Source: Zygaena filipendulae (lineage: Eukaryota > Arthropoda > Insecta > Lepidoptera > Zygaenidae). From it: 64,000 nucleotides of DNA. The translations under genes were made by a program, and so were the position numbers. Positions 25,552 to 36,980 of this stretch are shown here, one piece after another. The DNA lies in assembly GCA_907165275.2 (NCBI GenBank), contig OU015655.1:694501-758500 (forward strand). The letters run 5' to 3'. How positions within the stretch are numbered: the stretch's first letter is position 1; each line of letters opens with the position of its first letter. A model generated the notes under the pieces. That model saw nothing but the letters and a program-made list of their open reading frames with translations. It made no database searches and was not told the DNA's origin.

Positions 25552-26867
25552 TAAACTATTAAAAACTGTCTTTAGTCGTACCTCGCGAACACAGTTCTGT
25601 TATTTTTTGTTCTGTGCTGACGTGACAAAAAATATGGAGGAAAAAATGCATAAATTTAATAAATAGATAAAGTTATTCGTATTATTTACAGCGTTCTTTT
25701 CCGATGTGATATTGGTTTGAACAACGACGAAAAAAAATATTGGACACTCGTAATTACGAAAAAATAGTTGTAAAAAACAGATTCGGAAGTCTGTTGGAAA
25801 ACATTATAGGTAACTGGCCAGCAGAAATTAAATTTCTCAATCAAACTTTTTTTTCTTCTTCAAACGAATTTAATTCCATAAATTTTCCTGAAGTTGCCGA
25901 GCTAATTCGTTTTTTTTAAATGCTCTCAAATTAGTCCCACGAAAACATCAACTTTGACTGCGTCATTTTTATACCAACCTCCAAAGATATTGAAAGAGAA
26001 TAGATTGACAATACGCTCAGCCGCTAAGCTTTCCTCTTGAACCATGCAGCGGTCAAATGATCTCATGCTAACAAAATGCCGTTGGCTAGCAGAGACTATT
26101 GTTTATAGATATACCACTTGATGGAAAGCGATGTGATTGGCTATTTGAAATGTACTTTTTGGTGACTACTATTGCGTCGCAATGATGAGATTGGTTTGTA
26201 TTTTGATCATTCTCCTCGCAAAAATTGGTTGACGTGGATTGCATAGTAAAAGTTTGTATTGTTCGTCTATTCTCTTATAACGTCTTTGCCAGCCTCTATA
26301 GACGGTTTGTTGTTGTAAGTACTTACGATTTTATATGTAACTAATGAAGTTGTTTTTTATTATATGAAGTTCTTCATAGATTTTCTGTAATCCATACCAA
26401 AAAGTATAATATTTTCACGCCTTATCCCTTGATTGGAGGTACAGAAATGGATACTTTTACTGTACTTTTATCCCGTAGTCCCCGCGGGAACTCCGAAATT
26501 AGCTCTGATAAAACCGTGGGGAACAGCTAATCTCAAATAATATCTGCCCGTTGAACGGATTAGTGTTATCGATCGCCTTCGTCAGTAAACACTTGAATCA
26601 TAGAAGAAGCATATCTATAGAAGAACTAAAGCGATTTTTCGCCCTTCTATCCTAAAACTGAATAGCCAAGTGTAAATGTAGATACGTAACGGTCACAAAT
26701 ATTTTTGGGACTTATGAATGTAGATAAATAATTATTTGCTTTTATTTTCCGGCAGATTGGTACCTACTGTAGGAAATCGTAAAAAATAACTTCCGGTGAG
26801 ATACTTCCCGCATCAGCGATTTTTTTTTATGACGACCGACGTCCTTTTATACCCGCAACTGTACTAA

Positions 26868-27104
26868 CGGCCGCACTCAGAGTCGACTTTAATGATTACT
26901 TAGTTAAGTATAGATTTTTAAAACAAAACTGTCGCAATCAAAGACGTTCAGTAAATTAATGTTAATTGGCATTTAATGAGATGTAACCTAATTAGTTAAA
27001 TGCCAATTAACATTAATTTATCAAACTTGTCTGATTGCGGCAGTTTTGTTTTAAAAATCTATACTTAACTAAGTAATCATTAAAGTCGACTCTGAGTGCG
27101 GCGG
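26868..27104. mobile_element. 237-bp foldback MITE, copy 1
   Basis: Two arms of about 105 bp are near-perfect inverted copies around a short centre (atgagatgtaacctaatta). The termini are C(G/C)GCCGCACTCAGAG, flanked on each side by TAA. A 3-bp TAA target fits the TWA preference of PIF/Harbinger elements (inference). Confidence 0.8.
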
Positions 27105-27178
27105 TAAGACTTTACAATGTGATTTAAAACTGTTGTCGTTTACTCATGCGACCTATTAAGTGGTGTTTAATGCCAGAA

Positions 27179-27216
27179 CACACACAAACACACACACGCA
27201 CACACACACACACGCG
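27179..27216. repeat. (CA)n microsatellite, interrupted
   Basis: CA units with three interruptions, 75 bp after the first foldback. Confidence 0.85.
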
Positions 27217-27941
27217 TGAAATTTATCTTGTAGCTTGTCTTGAATTTCTAATAAAGGTGTTCGTAATCAAGTTGTATTAAAATAAAATTCGTAATTTGGA
27301 AATAGCCGCGTTCCCCGCGCGCTTTCAACCACAGAGAAATTAAATTAATTAGAGATGACATGTAGGCAGAGCAAGAGCGCCACGGTTGCAAAAGGAAGTA
27401 AGAGCAAATGCTCTAACTTGTCGAAAATTTCTTTTGCTAGTATCCCAAGTATATTTTCCACAATATTCCCAAAACCATGAATTTTTAAAACAGTGACTAA
27501 GTAAAAACGTAGGTAAGCAAAAAGCGTTTAATACATTTTTTATGTTAATGAATGTTTTAGTGCGTGATGAATAGTTTTGTGTGCGAAAATCACCCGGCGA
27601 CACTAGTTTTCGCCTCTTTTTATACTAAACTAAGTTGATGTCTCTTCTATCAGTTATTTCCTGTTCTGTGGTTTCAACCGTGTCAATTTTATAATTCCCT
27701 GGCTAGCTCTTTTGTATCGGAATGAAAAGTATCTTGTGTAGGTAAGTCTCAGTATCATGTAGCTAATAGCTTCTTATCCGTGAAACAAGTTTTAGTATCG
27801 ATTCAGTAGCTTCAGAGATTATCCCTTATATTCAAACTTACAAACTTTACCAATTTATATTATAACATTTGTGTACATATAATATTGTGAAGCATTATAA
27901 TTCGTCTTATGAAAAATCATCTACTGATGAAAAATCATTAA

Positions 27942-28178
27942 CCGCCGCACTCAGAGTCGAATTTAATGATTACTTAGTTACGTATAGATTTTTAAAACAA
28001 AACTGCCGCAATCAGACAAGTTTAATAAATTAATGTTAATTGGTAATTAACTAATTATGTTACATCTCATTAAATGCCAATTAACATTAATTTACTGAAC
28101 GTATCTGATTGCGGCAGTTTTGTTTTAAAAATCTATACTTAACTAAGTAATTATTAAAGTCGACTCTGAGTGCGGCGG
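27942..28178. mobile_element. 237-bp foldback MITE, copy 2
   Basis: Same length, arms, ends and TAA flanks as the copy at 26868-27104, but the centre is inverted relative to it. The two lie 837 bp apart in the receptor's first intron. Confidence 0.8.
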
Positions 28179-28426
28179 TAAGTATTGTATTATTATTTTT
28201 ACTAATTTACAGTATGTGGGTATAAATACCTACTAGCAGTTTCACCCGCGTCCGTCTCGAGATTCCTTCGGGAAGTTTCAGCATATTTACCTACCTAACC
28301 ATTGCCTCGACGAATATACGTATTTAATATTTTGTAAACCAGTCAACCTGTTTAGAAGTTCTCGATACCCAACAGACGCACCAACAATTATATTGACAAA
28401 GATTAATGTAGGTAATTAATTCAGTA

Positions 28427-28590
28427 TCCTTACATATTATAAAACAAAGTTCGCGATAAACTAAATAACTATTGAACGGATTTTTATGCGGTTTTCACCA
28501 ATGTGGGTGTGATTCAAGAGGCAGGTTTCACCCTGAAATTCTCTCGGGAAATCTGAAATTTTCGCGGGTGAAACCGTGGGCGACAGCTAG
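28427..28590 (+). mobile_element. Lep1-like Helitron copy
   Basis: Starts TCCTTACATATTATAAAAC and ends CGACAGCTAG, with a gcgggtgaaaccgtgg hairpin remnant. About 164 bp. Confidence 0.55.
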
Positions 28591-29730
28591 TAATACATAT
28601 TTTAATAAATATAAATAAATCTTGACATTATATTTTTGATCAAAATTACTAAGGAAGCATAGGAAATTAATCCGACAGTCTCACTTAAAAGGTTATTAAA
28701 AATCAATCGATAAAAAAATATTTATCGATACAGAACTTTGACGTGGGTTGAACAGATTCGGGGCGTCGCTGAACATCGTGGAAAATTCAACGTTCGAGCA
28801 CAATTTTTTATGCCGAACAACAAATTCTATCATACGCTTACTTTAGGTATGACCGGGACCAATTAATTTCGAGAAACAAACAAATTTAAAAAGTGAGGCG
28901 AAGTGCCCCGAATCCGCCTCAGAAGTTCCGCCAAAACAGTGAGCTCGAATTCATGACCCGACCAAGCTTACTTATGGCTGAGGTTGCTAAAGCTTACAGC
29001 TAAATTACTTTTTATTTCACCCAATGCGACTGTTTCCTAATTAACCTTGTTTGGTCAATTTCAGATAGGATCGTGATATTACTTTGTGAGACCATGGAAG
29101 TATAAACTTGTATTGCGCATGTAAATAATACTACACGGAAAATTTCATCTTCTCAAAATTATTTGTCAAAATTCGTAGTGTTTAAAATAAAAACAAAAAT
29201 CTTAATTAATAAATCAAAACGTTTATTTGAATGAAATGATTTTATACAAGTATGTTTAAAAGAAATATTTATTTTACTTAAAAATATATTATAGGTATGT
29301 TTTTCTACTTCTTCTTCGTGTTTATACATGTTAAAATAAACTAGTAATAAATTTGTTGTTCTTCTAAACGAAAAATAAAGTCGCTCAGCTTTAAGTAAAT
29401 AGCAATAGATTGTGTGATGATTGAAACTTCAAATTTTAAAGTATAACACCTATTGAATGAACAAAACAGATTATGAGAGAGAACAAAAGATATTATTTAT
29501 GCACGGAATCGGTGTCACGCGAGTAGATTAAAATAAATCGATTCTTAGGAATTTAGTAAACTCCAAAAGGGAAAAAAGTACCATTCAATTAATTATCAAC
29601 ATGAGTATCCATTGCATTCGCAACGAGCGGCGCGGGCGCTTGCGGGGCGTTCGCGGCTGAGCAGTGCCATAGCAGGTGTAAGAGTAGGGCCCGAGACGGC
29701 CGGCTGTGAATGATCTGTGGGGATACTCAC

Positions 29731-30633
29731 CGTGTTGTAGGCGTAGGCGATGATGCGCATCGTGTAGGCGGGCATGTTGAGAACCACGAACACCGAGGAG
29801 ACGATGAGCAGCATGCGGGTGACGCGCTGCTGCGAGCGCGGGCAGCCGGCGCCGGGCCGCGGCGGCCGCACGCGCTGCCCCGGCCGGGAACCGCCCGCCC
29901 CCGCCGGCCGCTCCGCCTTCATCATGACCTGGCGCGCCCGCTCCAACCGGCACACGCCCACCGTGATCCACGAGTTGAGCACGATGATCATGAGCAGCGG
30001 CACGGTGAAGGTGACCGCCGTGTCCACCAGGTTGAACCGCGCCGCCAGGTCGATGTAGCGCTTGTCGATGGTGCAGTCGTTGTGCGTAGGCAGCGCGAAG
30101 CGCAGCACCGGCAGGTTGAGCAGCGCCGCGGCCGCGGCCAGCGCCAGGATCACGTGCCGAGCGCGCGCCACCGTGCACACCGCGTTGCGCCGGAGTGGGT
30201 ACAGCACCGCCACGAACCTCTCCACCGTGAACGCGACCACCAGCCACGCGCTCAGGCAGCACGTCACGTACGATATGTACACGAAGAACTGGCAGTAGCC
30301 GTCGCTGTTGAACGAGCCGCTTAACCGCAGCGCGTACAGCCATGGCGGCAGCAGCTGGAACAGGAACAGCGTGTCGGAGAGCGCGAGCGCCGACAGGTAC
30401 TGGCTGGTGGACTGCAGCCGCAGCTTGCTCGAGTAGAACACAAACACCGACACCGAGTTGCCGACCGTGCCGAGCGTCACCAGCAGCGGCGTGTAGTACA
30501 CGCTCAGCGCGCCCGCGAACTGCTCCACGAACCCGTCGAACACGGTCTGATTCGCAACATCGGTGGTGTTGGTGTCGCAAAAAGTTTCCGACTCGGTAAA
30601 GTTAGTGTCGAGGCCCGGGGCTGGTTCGCACAT
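29731..30633 (-). CDS. Neuropeptide G protein-coupled receptor, exon 1 (TM1-TM6), CNMamide-receptor-like
   Basis: This exon encodes the first 301 residues of a class A GPCR that would sit in the plasma membrane and bind an extracellular peptide. Three N-glycosylation sequons (N11, N22, N28) lie in the N-terminus. TM1 is about 44-66 with G58-N59; TM2 about 78-100 with LALSD (D87); TM3 about 113-137, ending in E138-R139-F140 in place of DRY. C114 and C187 should form the TM3-ECL2 disulfide. TM4 is about 157-178, TM5 about 199-222 (P212), and TM6 about 272-296 with NMPAY (P288). Loop 3 is rich in Arg, Pro and Gly. The exon ends in phase 0 at a GTGAGT donor. I chose ATG 30633 because it gives a short glycosylated N-terminus, but the frame is open upstream and an in-frame ATG exists at 30807. 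Class A assignment is firm; the CNMamide-receptor/GPR139-like grouping is from family resemblance only, and other peptide receptors remain possible. Confidence 0.9.
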
Positions 30634-30960
30634 GGCGCAGCGTGCGGCGGCCGCGGATCGCCGACAGTGAATGCGGCGGGACCGGGCGGCGATGCGATTT
30701 AAAAGCGTCGCGGCGTGGCACGGCCGGGGGTGCGGGACGCGGGGCGCGGCGGCGCTTCCTGCAGCTATCCCTGCAGCGGTGGGTGCACGGCACGAGCGCG
30801 GGTGCATCGCCGCCCCCAGCGCTCGCCGCCCCGCGCCCGCCGCGCGGTGCCTCAGGCGACGGCGGTGCCGCCCCACGCCACTCCGCCGTCCAACAAGTAG
30901 CCGCGCCCGCTCCGGGTGCGACTACTTGTTACGCTGCCATTCCAGTGCACAGATCGCACC
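30634..30960 (-). promoter_or_regulatory. CpG-rich 5' leader/promoter region of the GPCR gene
   Basis: The 330 bp upstream of the chosen start are very GC-rich and CpG-rich, in contrast to the AT-rich DNA beyond about 30960. An 18-bp imperfect hairpin lies at 30892-30930. No TATA box was recognised. The receptor frame stays open through much of this block, so part of it could code for an N-terminal extension. Transcript start is unknown. Confidence 0.4.
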
Positions 30961-31356
30961 ACACATCGTCCCGACTTAAGATCGACTTGTTTTACAATAT
31001 CGAAATATTTCTTACTTTACAAACTCTATGCGAAAATCGTTGCGAAAGTTTCATAAAGTATTATACGTATTAGTTAACATTGAACTTGACGGCGACGGAT
31101 ATGTGCTACGCCGTAGATGATCTCGTAGCGTTCGCTTATGAGGCAACTTTGCCTGCGATTTTAAAAATTGATTAAATAATGCATTTTTCATATTTCATGT
31201 ATCTATTGCGATGTTAAACTTACTTAACAAATAAATAATAAATACATTGTTATGCATGCGAGATTCTATAAAAACTTCATATTATTTTACATATTTATAA
31301 AATTAATTTAGTTTTAGGTATGAAAAAATAATGATATTTGTTAGTGATTGAAAATT

Positions 31357-31430
31357 CCCGATTGGCACAGTGGTCATTTCTCCACTTGCCAATCAAGAGG
31401 TTATGGATTCAATTGCCGTAGACACAACTA
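31357..31430 (+). repeat. tRNA-derived SINE head, fragment
   Basis: 'cccgattggcacagtggtca' and 'gccaatcaagaggttatgga' match the SINE head in order, with a decayed B box. The body is absent. Confidence 0.4.
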
Positions 31431-31750
31431 ATATGTTTTAATGAAGAAGTTATAACAATATCATGCACTTGCACTAACCCCTCGTTACGTACGAAATTAG
31501 GAAGGCTTGCGATTGAAATAGCAGTAGAATTTGTATAAATCAAAAGATAAACTAATAGGGGTCGTCGTCGTCAGTTTTTGCGTGTTTATTGTAGTAACAA
31601 TAAACACGCAAAAACTGAAGGATAAATCACATCTTTTACTAAAGCAAACATTCTTAAACCACAGTTGATAAATCGAGATTTTTTGTAATAAGCCTGATAA
31701 GTTTTGTTTTGTTTCCACACTGGGTAGTTAAGAGGTACAAGCGTACTATA

Positions 31751-32192
31751 CACACCGGCAGAATTAGCGGAACATAAAAAGGCAGATTATAGAAATAATT
31801 ACGTACATATATTAAAACAAATAATAATTAGACGTGAAGTAATAAATTAATATACATCTTTTAACATCGACTTTGAAGTTTTTAGTTAAATTTTATTAAA
31901 AGTAATCAAAATTAAAAAAAAATCTCTAGTTTGTGAGAACACAGACAATGTTGCAAATAAAAGTTAAGTCACGAAGGGGAAACACACGTTATTAATCGTT
32001 CATTTATTTAGTGTTAAAATCACAGTAATCTTAAATTTGCAACATTATTTGTGTGCCCACAAATTAGAGAATAAAGTGTTAAAAGATGTATATTAATTTA
32101 TTACTTCACGTCTAATTATTACTTGTTTTAATATATATACGTAATTATTTCTATACTCTGCCTTTTTATGTTCCGCTAATTCTGCTGGTGTG
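31751..32192. mobile_element. 442-bp MITE with ~125-bp terminal inverted repeats, TATA flanks
   Basis: The ends CACACCGGCAGAATTAGCGG and their inverse CCGCTAATTCTGCTGGTGTG bound the element. Inverted similarity continues for about 125 bp each side, through 'ttagacgtgaagtaataaa'. TATA flanks both ends, fitting a TA target (Tc1/mariner-like, inferred). Confidence 0.75.
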
Positions 32193-33333
32193 TATATTAT
32201 GACCGCTACAGGCACGCCATCGCTATACCTACATCACACGAACGGGGCCGCTGGCTGCAGCTAGTGTCCGTGTACAAAGCATTGTTAAAGGGACCGGCTT
32301 AAACTTTGAACCTGTTAACAATGCGATCGTATGCGTGTGCACGGTGCATGCGATACGAGGTAATGGCGATGGAGCTGCAGGGCTGCCACTTGATTAATTT
32401 GCCTAAAAATATACATAATAATTAATTATATTATTTTGCTGTCATTTTATGTTATTCTTTGCCACCATATCAGATGACTCTTCTGTGAAAAAATTTAATT
32501 GAGTGTTTGTTTAGCTTGTAACATTATAATTTAGTTGTTTAATCTTATGATAAGATAAGATAAACTTTATTCAGCAAGAGCAAACACACCATGCAACAAA
32601 CACACAAACAAACAAAATATCGGCTTATACGACCGAATCAACAAGAAATTTTGTTTTTCCCGGCGTTGTGAGTTATGTAAATACGGACATTTAACGCAAT
32701 TATGTGTGAAGGAACTTAACACTAGCGTATGGCAGCGGTTACCCGCATCAATTTCGAGACAACTTCGAGAACTCTTTGATGTATTGAGGGCGGATCGATT
32801 AGTCCGCAACCAACCAAAGTTGTCTATGTAGGAGAATTGATTCAGTATCTCGAGAGGTTTTTTCCCTTGTTAATATAACTAGATAGACAAAGCTAATTCA
32901 TCGAATATTTTAGTAGGTATGTATAATGTATATGCTAATTTATGGAGCAATAATTATGTCGGTCGCTCATTAAAGTAATTCAGTACCTATTGAGATTAAA
33001 TGATTTGAAATTATTTTACAGACGTATGTAATTTCACGATCAATTATAATAAAAAAATCCTATATTAATTACGAAAATTGAAATTATGAACATAGCATTT
33101 TTTATATTGAAAATAAAAATTACCATTAAGTTTCGTAAAACTAGATAAAAAACGGTTTAATTCGTATTTTTATCGCCGATTCAAGAATCTTTTGTTGGAA
33201 AATTAATTTTATTCGGTAAACGTATTTATTAATTTTCTGACATTGTGAGTCCTACATTATATAGCTTTATTTCTTTTTTTTATACTATAGTAGGTAATAA
33301 TAATAATTCACTTCACAATTTATTAACAATTTT

Positions 33334-34523
33334 TTCGTTCAGGCGCATTTCGTCCAATTCGCAAATGGTCCAATCCTCCAATTCGCAAATCGTCCAATTC
33401 GCAAATGGTCCAATTCGCAAATGGTCCAATTCGCAAATGGTCCAATTCTCAAATGGTCCAATTCGCAAATGGTCCAATTCGCAATTGGTCCAGTTCGAAA
33501 TTGGACTTGGTCCAATTTGTAATTGGTCAGATAAGTTTCGTTATTTTTATTATTAAGAAGATTACTTATCAATTGTTTGGTGACCCAAATAAATTAAAAA
33601 AAAAAAAATAAAATAAAAATAAATAAAAAGATTTTATTTCAGACTAGCTGTTCCCCGTGGTTTCAACGGCGTTAATTTCGGAGATTTCGTGGGAATTATG
33701 GGATAAAAGTACCCTTTATCCTTTTCTGTACTCCTGAAAAAGTGTACTATTTCAAATTTAATGTAGTTTCGCACGCGTTAATTTCGGAGTTTCCGCGGAA
33801 ATTTTGGAATGAACAAAATTTAAAAAAATTTATTAAAACCGACTTCCAAAAACGCAAAAATAAAAAGCTAAAAATAAAAAGCTAATAATGACAAAATACC
33901 GCTTTACTTAATCCAAAACCATAACACACGTAATATTATTATTGGTTTGTGCTACAACAGATCGGTTTGAATTCGGTGACAAGCCAAATATGGAGGGGGT
34001 AGATGGGCTAAGTCGACTTTTGCCACCAGCTCTTCGTGAGCAGAACAACCCAAGTAGGCAGACACCAGCGGGTTTTTAGTTTTGTGTTTTTGGAAGTCAG
34101 TTTTAATTTTTTTTTGTTAAAATTTTGTTTATTTCTCGCTTTTAAGTGACTTAGTTGGTAATTTCTCCAAATTACCTTTAGTATTATAATTAAATATTGT
34201 ATTAAATATAAACATAAGTATATAACTTTATTATTTACTTAATAATATTTTTATACGCAGTTTTAATTAAAATTAATAATTAACCAAATAATAAAATTGA
34301 TGAAAAAATTTCCTGATAATAAAAATAACTAAACTTATTTAACCAATTACAAGTTGGACCAACTGCGAATTGGACCATTTGCGAATTGGACCATTTGCGA
34401 ATTGGACCATTTGAGAATTGGACCATTTGCGAATTGGACCATTTGCTAATTGGACGGTTTGCGAATTGGACATTTTAAACCCTCTGGACCATTTGCGAAT
34501 TGGACCATTTGCGCCTAAACGAA
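33334..34523. mobile_element. 1.2-kb element with inverted terminal arrays of a 16-bp repeat
   Basis: The ends TTCGTTCAGGCGCA (left) and TTCGTTTAGGCGCA (right, inverted) bound the element. Just inside each end is an array of about nine or ten copies of GCAAATGGTCCAATTC: direct at 33355-33530, inverted at 34345-34515. The middle carries a Helitron-like fragment (from about 33643) and AT-rich DNA without a gene. The open frames over the arrays are repeat translations. The architecture matches a DNA transposon with subterminal transposase-binding repeats, but the superfamily is unknown. Confidence 0.7.
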
Positions 34524-35120
34524 TTTTTTATATTCCATTTGACATTGTTATTTTTTGTTTTAATTGACATTGTTTGACATTTATGACATTATGTATACCT
34601 AATTTTGTAATTCTTTTGTATTGTAACATTTATCTATATTGAAATTTAAATTTTTGACGTTCACTTTATCCTTTGACATATTACAATTTGATGTAATTTT
34701 TAATTCGATTATATGAAATAAATGAATCTAATCTATTCTAATTGGATTCGGCTCGCTCGGATTAACTTATTCTGACGCAAACAATAACTGAGTAACGGAA
34801 ATCGATATCTAGCATTGCTTTTTTTCAACTCAAGACATCGGGGAGACAGATCAACCATTTCTTTCTCGCGGCACAACCATGAGTGGCGTGGGGGGGGTGG
34901 GATTTTTCGTTTGAAACTGTTCCGAGGTTCGCGACGCGAGTTTTAATCTCGCTCTGTTAGATAAAATGAAAGTTTTGACAATAGATTTAATAAAGGGGAC
35001 ATGACACGACGCTTTCCCAAAAATAATCTATGCGTCGTTGTCTGTGTAAAGGGGTCAGATGTGCTCGATATGAAAAAAAATATATTTTCTGAGATATTCC
35101 ATTTAAATAAAAATTAAATT

Positions 35121-35227
35121 AAATGCCAATTAACATTAATTTACTGAACGTCTCTGATTGCGACAGTTTTGTTTTAAAAATCTATACTTAACTAAGTAAT
35201 CATTAAAGTCGACTCTGAGTGCGGCCG
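35121..35227. mobile_element. Half copy of the foldback MITE
   Basis: A single arm, from 'aaatgccaattaacatt' to GAGTGCGGCCG, with TTA after it. The other arm is absent, so it is a deletion product. Confidence 0.7.
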
Positions 35228-35653
35228 TTAATAAATTAAATAAAGGTACAGTAAAAAAAAAAATTTTTGATGTGAATAATTTTAAAAAGTTAAAACGGAG
35301 AGTGCCAAAAACTGCCACTTTTGACGGCTTTCAGCGAAAATTTTTCGAATAAGTTGCGATACTGCAAAATAGTCATCAAAACATTGTATTTTATTTATGG
35401 AATATAATTATTCTCCTATCGATTTCTTTTTAAATGAAATATTTTAATGCGGTTATCGTCTTCCATCTTTCTTTTTTTTCTAGTATGACTCCTGTAAAGG
35501 TCTTAATTAAAATATGCACAAGTCCATTGTTGTACAGTGTAAAGATAAAGCGAGCTTGTTTCTTTGCCGTTTTTTAATTATTAAAGAAAGCTGTATTTAT
35601 TAATTACATCTATGTACAGCATAAGTTAAAAGTAAAGGTTTTCCTACAAAGTA

Positions 35654-35840
35654 AAATCGTGATATTATAAATGCAAAAGGGACTTTGCTTGTTACGCTTT
35701 CACGCCTTTACTACAGAACCGATCATCATGGAATTATGCAAACACTTTTTCTGGGGTACAGAAAAGGTCATAGCGTGCTTTACTTTTAAATCTAAATTCC
35801 CGCGAGAACTCCGAAATAAGCGCGGATGAACGCGCTAATA
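35654..35840 (+). repeat. Helitron-like copy, degraded
   Basis: It has the family's 'gatattataaatgc', 'ctttcacgcctttactacagaacc' and 'aattcccgcgagaactccgaa' blocks. The terminal CTAG is lost. Confidence 0.45.
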
Positions 35841-36027
35841 AATAAAAATAAAGTTTACCGTATTAAGAATGATAATGTGAAATGGATATGAATGGCGATA
35901 CTCCGAAATCTCCAATAAGTACCTACCTCGATGGCATCACTCTAGGTTTTCCCCCGGGATACATACATAATACATTCCAGACAAATGTACGTATTACATA
36001 TGTATCCTTCTTATTCTATATTCTACT

Positions 36028-36370
36028 AGCTGTCCCCCGCGATTTCATCCGCGGTAATTTCGGAGTTCCCGCTGGGATTCCGGGAAAAAAGTACTCTATG
36101 TCCTTCTTTGTACTCCTGACAGTAGTTTACGGTGATTAGCTGTTCCCCGCATTAACTCCGGAGTTCCCGCGGAAATTCCGGGATAAAAACTAAGTTAAGT
36201 TTACTAAGTCTTTTAAGTTGGGCCAAATTACAACATAGTGACCAAATTTCATCATGATCGATTTAGTAGTTTAGAAGTCCATCGCGACAAACAACGTGAC
36301 ACGTAATTTATATATATTAAAGACTAGCTGTTACCCGTGTTGATTTCGTTAACTCCGTGATAAAAGTAGT
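36028..36370 (-). repeat. Three tandem Helitron-like 3' ends
   Basis: Starts of the minus-oriented 'ctagctgt-cccgc' end recur at about 36028, 36137 (ttagctgttccccgc) and 36325. Copies of this family inserted into, or end to end with, each other. Confidence 0.45.
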
Positions 36371-36930
36371 TAAGGCACGCACATTCGCATTTATAGGAGG
36401 ATTATACACGGTGTTACAAAAAAGTGTAGTCATATTTTAAGATCGTGATCTAATAATCTTATAGAATATTTTGACCGTGGTATCTATACCAAAAACCATA
36501 CTTTATAATTTAAAAACCGAAAGAAGAAATATTTTTAACGACTACTTCCGTAAAAATTAAACATGTCTCATTTTTTATTCATTTATTTTATACATTTATT
36601 CAGCCAACAGAAATACACCAGCTTACAAGCTACTAAAATTCCAAATAGACACATCAATTTTATTTATTTTTATTGTTATCTTTTTGTTGATGTTGCAATA
36701 AATGTTTGATTGATTGATTGATTGGGGTTTGTGAATACAGGTATATAAAATGGTACTAATTGACACATAATATTATGTACATATTATATTATGTTCTCGT
36801 GACAAACTACGTCTGAATATCGTAATAAAATTGCTTGTAATTCCCTCTGGGAATCAAACTCGCTACGTTTTTACGCGTAGAGCCCGACGTAGGCGACGAA
36901 AGTTATTTTCCGCTAAGCTACGGTCAGCAT

Positions 36931-36980
36931 GCGCTCGTAGCACGTCGTAGCACGTCGTAGCTCGTCGTAGCTCGTTAGCT
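36931..36980. repeat. 10-bp tandem repeat
   Basis: About four units of CGTAGC(A/T)CGT follow a tRNA-like, B-box-containing fragment (gggaatcaaactcgc, inverted) at 36845-36925. Confidence 0.7.

Larger units (their letters stand above)
15297..29730 (-). other. GPCR intron 1 (14.4 kb), repeat-filled
   Basis: The intron is bounded by a GTGAGT donor and a ggtgcag acceptor on the minus strand. It contains Helitron-like fragments (16.4, 18.2, 25.4, 26.5, 28.4 kb), a LINE 3' fragment at 18.84-19.54 kb, a CRE-box MITE at 19.96 kb, a mariner relic near 23 kb, two 237-bp foldbacks, a 23-bp tandem repeat and a (CA)n tract. I found no further receptor exon or other gene in it. A short GC-rich block at 21054-21105 is unexplained. 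Confidence 0.75.

Noticed and set aside
29710..30324. Plus-strand frame of 204 codons
   Set aside because: It is the antisense shadow of the receptor exon; its His/Arg/Pro-rich composition is due to GC bias.
29585..30580. Long minus-strand frame of 331 codons overlapping the receptor
   Set aside because: It is the same DNA read one frame off; it is Ala/Arg/Gly-rich with no membrane segments, whereas the other frame gives a clean seven-helix receptor.
33245..33611. Frames rich in NSQMVQF-type repeats
   Set aside because: They are translations of the 16-bp array of the 33334-34523 element.
36845..36925. tRNA gene on the minus strand
   Set aside because: It has a B-box-like gtttgattccc but no complete tRNA fold; a SINE head is more likely.
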